Below, piece by piece: positions 1 through 4,312 of a DNA stretch of 7,489 nt. Origin of the DNA: Anaerolineae bacterium (lineage in GTDB: Bacteria > Chloroflexota > Anaerolineae > UBA4142). Each line of letters starts with the position of its first letter. Positions within the stretch are counted from its first letter, which is position 1. The notes below the pieces were generated by a model. The model had not been told where the DNA came from. It saw only the letters and a program-made list of their open reading frames with translations, and made no database searches. The stretch lies in the NCBI GenBank assembly GCA_027457205.1, contig DAIDTM010000192.1, forward strand, positions 1 through 7,489, written 5' to 3'. The position numbers were made by a program, and so were the translations under genes.

Positions 1-9
1 AAAGCGGTG

Positions 10-975
10 ATGAGCGGCGACGAGCGAGGGGCGAGGGGCGACTTTCCAATCACCCAATCGCCTAATCACCTAGTCACCGAACCACCGAACCACCCAACCC
101 ACCAACCGCCCAATTCTGTTATCGCGATCCACGCGCTCGAACACACCTATCTCCGTGGCACACCGCTCGAATCGGTTGCGCTGCGCGGCATCGATTTCGA
201 GATTGGACGCGGCGAGATCGTCGGCATCATCGGGCACACCGGCTCGGGTAAATCGACGCTGATTCAGCATTTCAACGCGCTGATGCGCCCGCAGCGCGGC
301 GACGCGCGCGTGCTTGGTTATGATTTGCGCGATCCAAAGCTCGATGCGCGCGCGCTGCGCCGGCGCGTGGGTCTCGTGTTTCAATTCCCCGAGGCGCAAC
401 TATTCGAACGGTACGTCGGCTACGACGTGGCGTTCGGTCCGTGGCAAGCGGGCGTGCGCGGCAACGAATTACGCGCGTGCGTGCGCGAGGCGATGGACGC
501 GGTTGGCTTGCCGTTCGATGCATTCAAAGATCGTCCGCTCTATTCGCTCAGCGGCGGCGAGCGGCGACGCGCGGCGTTGGCAGGCGTGCTGGCGATCAAA
601 CCGGAGATTCTCGTGCTTGACGAGCCGACGGCGGGGCTTGATCCGCGCGGACATCAGGACATTCTCGCGCGGCTGATGGCATTGAAACGCGATTGGAATA
701 TGACGATGGTCTTTGTCTCGCACAATATGGAAGACATTGCGCGCGTGTGCGACCGTGTCTACGTCATCGCCGAGGGCAGATCGATTTTGAACGGTACGCC
801 GCGCGAGGTGTTCGCGCAGCCGCAGCGTTTGATCGAGCTGGGCTTGGGTGTGCCGCAAGTGACCGCCGCGATGCACGCGCTGCGCGAGCGCGGCGTGGAC
901 GTACGCGCGGATGTGCTGACGGTAGCGGAGGCGGCGGAGCAGTTGGCAGGAGACAGTGCGGGAGTGAAACAGTAG
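10..975 (+). CDS. ecfA: ECF transporter energy-coupling ATPase (EcfA)
   Basis: Cytoplasmic ABC ATPase that powers an energy-coupling-factor importer with EcfT and an S component. Counting from the GTG at 7, the protein shows Walker A (GHTGSGKS, 76-83), an EcfA-type Q-loop region (FQFPEAQLFE at 125-134, then DVAFGP), the ABC signature LSGGE (181-185), Walker B ILVLDEPT (201-208), the D-loop GLDP and the switch His of VSHN (H239). All catalytic elements are present. The first ~37 residues are not ABC sequence: they are encoded by an 8-nt tandem repeat. No ATG, GTG or TTG occurs in frame between residue 2 and the ABC core, so translation must start at 7/10 or further left, where the frame is still open at the window edge. 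ATG 10 is preferred because it overlaps a TGA in another frame (8-10) that would end an upstream gene reading ...K-R-stop, probably a second EcfA. The last six residues and the stop also lie in repeat sequence. Confidence 0.93.
   Translation: MSGDERGARGDFPITQSPNHLVTEPPNHPTHQPPNSVIAIHALEHTYLRGTPLESVALRGIDFEIGRGEIVGIIGHTGSGKSTLIQHFNALMRPQRGDARVLGYDLRDPKLDARALRRRVGLVFQFPEAQLFERYVGYDVAFGPWQAGVRGNELRACVREAMDAVGLPFDAFKDRPLYSLSGGERRRAALAGVLAIKPEILVLDEPTAGLDPRGHQDILARLMALKRDWNMTMVFVSHNMEDIARVCDRVYVIAEGRSILNGTPREVFAQPQRLIELGLGVPQVTAAMHALRERGVDVRADVLTVAEAAEQLAGDSAGVKQ
46..115. repeat. 8-nt-period tandem repeat inside the 5' end of ecfA
   Basis: Almost nine consecutive 8-nt units can be marked off without a gap: CCAATCAC, CCAATCGC, CTAATCAC, CTAGTCAC, then CGAACCAC twice, CCAACCCA, CCAACCGC and a partial CCAATT. 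The consensus is roughly CCAAYCAC. It follows a purine-rich stretch (about 19-41) with the repeated phrase GAGGGGC. The sequence looks intergenic in character, yet it is in the ecfA reading frame and encodes a Pro/Asn/His-rich stretch. No complementary arm is visible in the window; one could lie to the left. Confidence 0.85.
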
Positions 976-1011
976 GACAGTAAACAGTCCCACTGTCTTA
1001 CTGTCCTACTG
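955..1011. repeat. 8-nt-period repeat forming a hairpin between ecfA and ecfT
   Basis: Units AGTGCGGG, AGTGAAAC and AGTAGGAC run from 955 to 978, followed by a 7-nt unit and AGT. The array folds onto 992-1011 (ACTGTCTT, ACTGTCCT, ACTG). The arms 970-988 and 992-1011 pair along their full length apart from one unpaired base, with a CCC loop at 989-991. The array starts inside ecfA and includes its TAG stop. No T-run follows the right arm, so it is not a standard intrinsic terminator. It may stabilise or process the ecfA-ecfT message; that is inference. Confidence 0.85.
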
Positions 1012-1022
1012 GATACCGGGCT

Positions 1023-1871
1023 ATGGACGAATTTGAAATCTCACGCAACATCACGATCGGGCAATACCTTGCGCTTGGCTCGTTCATCCACAAGATGGAC
1101 CCGCGCGTCAAGCTGCTTTCGTTCGTGCTGCTCGTCGCGGCGATCACCTTTAGCGCGACCTATACTGCAAATGCTGTTCTGCTGTTCGTCGTGTTTGCGC
1201 TCGTGCCGTTGAGCAAGATTCCGCTGCGTTACGCGCTCAGCGGGCTCAAGCCAGCGATTCCGATTGTGTTGCTGCTCGCCGCGCTGCAAATCATTTTTTA
1301 TACGAGCGCGTTTGCGGGTGGGCAGAACTGCATTTCGTTCTTCCGCTGGGGACCGATCGACAGCAACACGTGCGGCGCGCAGTTGGCAATCGTCTCCGCG
1401 GCGCGCTTTGTCGAACTGCTGGTGCTTACCAGTCTGCTCACTTTCTCGACGACGGTGACAGAGTTGACGCTCGGCACTGAGCAATTGCTTTCACCGCTAC
1501 AGCGGTTCAACTTTCCCGCGCACGAACTCGCGCTGACGATGACGATTGCGCTGCGGTTCATCCCGACGCTCGCGGAAGAACTGGAACGCATCATGAAGGC
1601 GCAGGTGTCGCGCGGTGCGGACTTGGGGCAACGGGGTCGATGGCGGTTCATCCAGCAGACGCGCGCGCTGCTGCCGCTCATCGTCCCCCTATTCTTGAGC
1701 GCGCTGCGTCGCGCGGAGGATTTGATTCTGGCGATGGAGGCACGCTGTTACGTCGGCGGCAAAGGGCGGACGCATTTTCTGGAACTAGACGCCAAGCCAA
1801 GTGATTTCGTCGCGCTCGCGATGGTGGTTTTGTTCTCGGTGGGAATGCTCTTGATTCGATTTCCATTCTGA
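1023..1871 (+). CDS. ecfT: ECF transporter transmembrane coupling protein (EcfT)
   Basis: Integral membrane scaffold that links the EcfA ATPases to the S component. The 282-residue protein is near the usual EcfT length. It opens with the family's conserved DPRVKL motif (26-31) and has hydrophobic segments at about 31-62, 77-97, 120-141, 215-227 and 261-278. It carries the two coupling motifs of the family in the cytoplasmic region: SRG at 196-198 (a variant of the usual ARG) and ARC at 240-242 (MEARCY). Both are expected to sit on the coupling helices that contact EcfA. It lies 47 bases after ecfA, separated by a hairpin repeat. The Shine-Dalgarno upstream of ATG 1023 is weak, so translation may depend on the preceding gene. 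No other start fits the conserved N-terminus better. Function is clear from motifs and neighbours; the substrate is set by the S component and is unknown. Confidence 0.93.
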   Translation: MDEFEISRNITIGQYLALGSFIHKMDPRVKLLSFVLLVAAITFSATYTANAVLLFVVFALVPLSKIPLRYALSGLKPAIPIVLLLAALQIIFYTSAFAGGQNCISFFRWGPIDSNTCGAQLAIVSAARFVELLVLTSLLTFSTTVTELTLGTEQLLSPLQRFNFPAHELALTMTIALRFIPTLAEELERIMKAQVSRGADLGQRGRWRFIQQTRALLPLIVPLFLSALRRAEDLILAMEARCYVGGKGRTHFLELDAKPSDFVALAMVVLFSVGMLLIRFPF

Positions 1872-1883
1872 TGGAGGCAAAGC

Positions 1884-1905
1884 GCGATGATTGTTGGATC
1901 ATCGC
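1884..1905. repeat. Short perfect hairpin downstream of ecfT
   Basis: GCGATGAT (1884-1891) and ATCATCGC (1898-1905) form a perfect 8-bp stem with a 6-nt loop, 13 bases after the ecfT stop. No T-run follows, so termination is not supported. It could be an mRNA-stabilising structure between ecfT and the S-component gene. Confidence 0.6.
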
Positions 1906-1945
1906 ACGGAGAGAAAATATAAAAATCTCTGCGTCTTGGCGGTGA
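1906..1945. repeat. Degenerate hairpin carrying the CTCTGCG...GGCGGTGA repeat phrase
   Basis: ACGGAGAGA (1906-1914) and TCTCTGCGT (1926-1934) pair with one mismatch around an A/T-rich loop. The right arm continues into CTTGGCGGTGA (1935-1945). The phrase CTCTGCG...GGCGGTGA recurs at 3324-3330 and 3471-3478 in the gap between the HNH and secreted-protein genes, which marks a dispersed intergenic repeat family. Confidence 0.6.
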
Positions 1946-1999
1946 GTTTACGATTAGTCTGAGCAGCACCTAATGGGGAATATGGCGCGTCTGCGCGAA

Positions 2000-2003
2000 G
2001 GAG
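2000..2003 (+). promoter_or_regulatory. Ribosome binding site of the ECF S-component gene
   Basis: GGAG within AAGGAG (1998-2003) sits 8 bases before ATG 2012. It supports that ATG over the earlier in-frame ATGs at 1973 and 1982, which have no comparable site and would add a charged, non-conserved N-terminus. Confidence 0.75.
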
Positions 2004-2011
2004 AATCAAAA

Positions 2012-2569
2012 ATGGAAACAACCGCACAACCTGTTCTTTCGACTCGCAAGATCGTTATCACCGGCGTGCTTGCGGCAATCGCGATCCTGCTGGGCTATAC
2101 CCGGCTCGGTTTTATCCCGGTGCCGAATCTCTCCGGCAACGCAACGATCATGCACGTCCCCGCGATCATCGGCGGCGTGCTGGAAGGTTCGCTCGTCGGC
2201 TCGCTCATCGGCGGAATCTTCGGGCTTTTTAGTTTCTTGCAGGCGACGACGCCTGTGTTCAAGAATCCCATCGTCGCTATTGTGCCGCGCTTGCTCATCG
2301 GCATCTTTGCGTATTTCGCCTACGTTGGATTGAAGCGGATCAACGAGTACGCCGCGCTCGCGATTGCCGGTATCGTCGGCTCGCTGACGAACACGATTTT
2401 CGTGCTCGGTCTCGCCGGAATTTTTGGGTTGATTCCTTGGCCCGCGATGATTCCGGTCATTCCGCAAGCCATCGCCGAAGCGATCATCGCCGCGATCATC
2501 ACCGTTGCCGTCGTCGCCGCGTGGAAACGCGTCGATTCGGGCGCGGGCGGCGGCGCGAAGAAGGTGTGA
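2012..2569 (+). CDS. ECF transporter S component, substrate unknown
   Basis: Membrane-embedded substrate-binding subunit of the ECF importer, encoded as the third gene after ecfA and ecfT, which is typical of a group I (dedicated) system. From ATG 2012 the protein has 185 residues, normal for S components. It is almost wholly hydrophobic, with about six membrane segments. It shows S-family features: a short N-terminal region leading into the first helix, the phrase NATIMHVPAIIGG, a Gly-rich turn region (EGSLVGSLIGGIFGLFSF) and a short conserved stretch PRLLIG. The C-terminus is a Gly/Lys-rich tail. The substrate cannot be read from sequence: I see no clear BioY, ThiT, RibU, CbiM or FolT signature, and no riboswitch is recognisable in the 140 bases upstream. 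The gene ends 2 bases before a long hairpin that separates it from the convergent HNH gene. Confidence 0.85.
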   Translation: METTAQPVLSTRKIVITGVLAAIAILLGYTRLGFIPVPNLSGNATIMHVPAIIGGVLEGSLVGSLIGGIFGLFSFLQATTPVFKNPIVAIVPRLLIGIFAYFAYVGLKRINEYAALAIAGIVGSLTNTIFVLGLAGIFGLIPWPAMIPVIPQAIAEAIIAAIITVAVVAAWKRVDSGAGGGAKKV

Positions 2570-2570
2570 A

Positions 2571-2646
2571 GGTACACAGGTAGATAAGAAAACAGGTAAA
2601 CAAGTTCATTGGACTTGTCTACCTGTCTACTTGTTTACCTGCCTAC
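2571..2646. repeat. 8-nt-period palindrome between convergent genes
   Basis: The right arm (2613-2646) is an exact 8-nt tandem array: ACTTGTCT, ACCTGTCT, ACTTGTTT, ACCTGCCT, AC. The left arm (2571-2605) has the complementary units ACACAGGT, AGATAAGA, AAACAGGT and AAACAAGT. The arms pair over about 34 positions with several mismatches around a 7-nt loop (2606-2612). The element fills nearly the whole 84-base gap between the S-component gene and the convergent HNH gene. It may block read-through in both directions, but neither side has a T-run. Confidence 0.87.
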
Positions 2647-2653
2647 ATTCCAC

Positions 2654-3169
2654 TCACGTCGTCAGGTATTTCTGCCACACCGCGTGTGCGTTCACTTCGC
2701 CGAGCAGCACAATGGCGATAAAGCGCGGTCGCGTCGGTTTGGACAGCAGCGTCATCTTGGCTTCCTCCGGCAGGCGGTCGCCTTTGCGGCGATTGCACGG
2801 CGCGCACGCGGTCACGACATTTTCCCAGATCGTCGCGCCGCCGCGCGAGCGCGGAATGACGTGATCGATCGTGAGTTCGTGCTTGCCGGGCTGCCCGCCG
2901 CAGTACTGGCAGGTGAAGAGATCGCGCGCCATCACCGTGCGCCGCGAGAGCGGCAGCGGCAAACGGCGCGGCACCGGCACGAACGCGACCAATCGAATGA
3001 CCAGCGGCCAGGCAATCGCGAGATGCTCGGCGCGCAATTTGGTTTTGGCGGCTTCGACGATCTCTGCCTTTTCCTTGAGCAATAGTACGATGGCGCGCTG
3101 AACCGGTACGATGTTCAGCGGCTCGTATGTGGCGTTCAAAACCAGGACAGCTCTTGACGCGGCTTCCAT
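2654..3169 (-). CDS. HNH endonuclease family protein (Cys4 zinc type)
   Basis: Small predicted metal-dependent nuclease of the HNH family common in Chloroflexota, cyanobacteria and actinobacteria. Counting from the upstream ATG at 3175, residues 8-80 form an N-terminal domain typical of this subfamily (AVLVLNATYEPLNIV). The HNH core follows: CxxC at 89/92 (CQYC), the catalytic LTIDHVIPRSRGG with D104-H105, WENVV with N119, and the second CxxC with N (C124, C127, N128) running into RRKGDRLPEEA. All zinc-binding and catalytic residues are present. The start is placed at 3169 because GGAG (3177-3180) lies 7 bases before it but only one base before the ATG at 3175; this gives 171 residues. Biological role unknown: such genes often stand alone without a methylase or toxin partner, as here. 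It has its own promoter and faces the ECF operon. Confidence 0.9.
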   Translation of the reverse strand: MEAASRAVLVLNATYEPLNIVPVQRAIVLLLKEKAEIVEAAKTKLRAEHLAIAWPLVIRLVAFVPVPRRLPLPLSRRTVMARDLFTCQYCGGQPGKHELTIDHVIPRSRGGATIWENVVTACAPCNRRKGDRLPEEAKMTLLSKPTRPRFIAIVLLGEVNAHAVWQKYLTT

Positions 3170-3176
3170 TTCCATT

Positions 3177-3180
3177 CTCC
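3177..3180 (-). promoter_or_regulatory. Ribosome binding site deciding the HNH start
   Basis: On the minus strand GGAG is followed by AATGGAA and then ATG (3169-3167). The 7-base spacing favours this ATG over the one at 3175-3173, which begins one base after GGAGA... and is too close to the site. Confidence 0.7.
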
Positions 3181-3187
3181 GAATCTC

Positions 3188-3215
3188 ATTTTATTGATTA
3201 GCGCGATATTGTCAA
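3188..3215 (-). promoter_or_regulatory. Sigma70-type promoter of the HNH gene
   Basis: Reading the minus strand, a perfect TTGACA (-35, 3215-3210) is followed after 16 bases by TAAAAT (-10, 3193-3188; 5 of 6 consensus positions). The expected transcription start, near 3181, would leave a leader only about a dozen bases long that begins right at the GGAG ribosome site. Confidence 0.7.
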
Positions 3216-3292
3216 CCTCTGCTCCTGTCCCCCGCAACCTTCCGCAGACTGATTCAACCTTCGGCCGAAGTTCGTGGCGATTGCCTAGAACC

Positions 3293-3477
3293 CACCGCAG
3301 ACGCGGAGTTTCCTTATTTTTTCTCTGCGACCTCAGCGTCTGGTAGCACCACATTGAATCGTGGAGCATACGCGAACGGCTTGTTAGCCACAGAATCACA
3401 CAGAAACACACGGTAAATTTCTGTGGCAGATTAGACCTCCACGATTGGGTGGGGTGCTACCCAGCGTCTCGGCGGTG
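3293..3477. repeat. Intergenic hairpin split by a later insertion
   Basis: The left arm CACCGCAGACGCGGAG (3293-3308) pairs with a right arm now in two pieces: CTCAGCGTCT (3332-3341) and CGGCGGTG (3470-3477). CACCGC pairs with GCGGTG, AGACGC with GCGTCT, and GAG with CTC. The pieces join exactly when the 120-bp element at 3342-3461 and one copy of its 8-bp duplication are removed. The right arm carries the same CTCTGCG...GGCGGTGA phrase as 1927-1945. A 12-bp palindrome, CTTCGGCCGAAG (3259-3270), lies just upstream. Confidence 0.75.
3342..3461. mobile_element. 120-bp MITE-like element with 8-bp target site duplication
   Basis: Terminal inverted repeats of 25 bp (3342-3366 and 3437-3461) match at 21 of 25 positions; they begin GGTAGCACC and end AATCGTGGAG on the inner side. 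They are flanked by direct repeats CAGCGTCT (3334-3341 and 3462-3469), as expected of a target site duplication. A nested inverted repeat, GCCACAGAA/TTCTGTGGC (3387-3395 and 3419-3427), lies inside. The element is too short to encode a transposase, so it would be mobilised in trans. Several IS families make 8-bp duplications; I cannot name the parent. Confidence 0.82.
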
Positions 3478-3514
3478 AAATCAAGATACGGGTAATCGCC
3501 AGGCGGAGTTCACT

Positions 3515-3543
3515 TTGACGTTCGACATCCGTTATGCTATGAT
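3515..3543 (+). promoter_or_regulatory. Sigma70-type promoter of the secreted-protein gene
   Basis: TTGACG (3515-3520), a 17-base spacer, then TATGAT (3538-3543); each hexamer matches 5 of 6 consensus positions at ideal spacing. Transcription would start near 3550 and give a leader of about 80 bases with a small GCGGC-TTGC-GCCGC hairpin (3574-3587). It lies 45 bases after the MITE-like element's right duplication and may drive the whole rightward gene group. Confidence 0.65.
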
Positions 3544-3630
3544 TGCTCCATCTTCCGCCGGTTTGTCCTGCTTGCGGCTTGCGCCGCTAAATCGTTCAGT
3601 CGATCAAATCTCCGGAGTTGAATTGCAAGT

Positions 3631-4275
3631 ATGAAGCATTGGCAAGTTCGACTTTTCCTTTTGTTTTCCATCGCGCTGCTCGCGCTGATGTTTGCCGCAT
3701 CGACGGCATCCCCGGCAGACGCTTGTATCGTCGGACCTGATTCGGATTTCGCATGCGGTTGGATTCCTAGACCGCAGCCCGCGCCAACGAGCACGCCGAC
3801 GCCAGTCGCTCCCAAGGTTGTGAACATTCCAAACGGCGACAGTCCAACGACTGCGCGCGACATCGCTGGTACGTGGCAGTCGATCCCGCCAGGCGGAAGC
3901 GTATGGTACAAGACGCCGTACAGCGACGGCTATCGCGTGCTCGACCTGTGGTTGGATACAACCGCCCAGAATGCGCTGGGCTTGTCCCTTTTCTCGCCCG
4001 ATCAAACGGATGGTTTGTCGCCGAACACCAAGCCGATCGGACGCGGCTCGTTCAACAAAGGCGAGCCATCGCACGCGCTGACCTGGAAAGCCGGCTATGC
4101 CAAGGCAGGCGTATGGTACGCGCTGGTCCAGAATTTTTCCAATTCCCCGGTTTCTTACAGTCTGGGCGGCAATCTCTCTTCGACCGATACAAAACTCTGC
4201 CATGGCTATTGGGAAACTCTGCGCGGTCAACTCATCTACTGGGTTGACTGCAATCCGCTCCACAATCCGCAGTGA
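3631..4275 (+). CDS. Secreted protein, possible PPC-like beta domain
   Basis: Hypothetical exported protein of 214 residues; family not recognised with certainty. Residues 1-31 form a signal peptide: a short charged start, a hydrophobic core (LFLLFSIALLALMFAAS) and an ADA-C cleavage site at 31/32 suited to signal peptidase I. There is no proper lipobox, so a lipoprotein is unlikely despite the Cys at 32. A Pro/Thr linker (about 47-62) leads to a beta-rich domain (about 70-182). Its pattern (DIAGTWQSIPPGGSVWYK, later LTWKAGYAKAGVWYALVQN) resembles bacterial pre-peptidase C-terminal-like domains. Four Cys (32, 42, 190, 207) could form two disulfides outside the cytoplasm. ATG 3631 is the only good start in place; GGAG at 3614-3617 is a little far (13 bases). 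The thiamine-diphosphate enzyme gene follows 37 bases later, but no functional link is visible. Confidence 0.8.
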   Translation: MKHWQVRLFLLFSIALLALMFAASTASPADACIVGPDSDFACGWIPRPQPAPTSTPTPVAPKVVNIPNGDSPTTARDIAGTWQSIPPGGSVWYKTPYSDGYRVLDLWLDTTAQNALGLSLFSPDQTDGLSPNTKPIGRGSFNKGEPSHALTWKAGYAKAGVWYALVQNFSNSPVSYSLGGNLSSTDTKLCHGYWETLRGQLIYWVDCNPLHNPQ

Positions 4276-4312
4276 TGAAAAATAAACTCTGACTCTTGGA
4301 AGGAGGCGCGGT

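Noticed and set aside
46..115. CRISPR-like array
   Set aside because: The units are 8 nt, contiguous and without spacers. This is a simple tandem repeat.
970..1011. Intrinsic terminator after ecfA
   Set aside because: The hairpin is strong but no T-run follows, and ecfT begins 12 bases later in the same operon.
1872..2011. Possible riboswitch ahead of the S-component gene
   Set aside because: I looked for thiamin, cobalamin, FMN, folate and preQ1 type conserved cores and saw none. The stretch is explained by two short hairpins, a repeat phrase and a ribosome site.
3136..3411. Minus-strand open frame of about 91 codons upstream of the HNH gene
   Set aside because: It runs through the HNH promoter, the split hairpin and half of the MITE-like element. 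Its composition is that of repeat DNA, and it overlaps the real HNH start.
3631..3726. Lipoprotein signal in the secreted protein
   Set aside because: The Cys at 32 follows PADA, which lacks the Leu/Val/Ile expected at -3 of a lipobox; an AxA signal peptidase I site fits better.
4276..4312. Separate promoter for the ThDP enzyme gene
   Set aside because: The gap is 37 bases and mostly ribosome site, with no paired -35/-10; cotranscription with the gene upstream is more likely.
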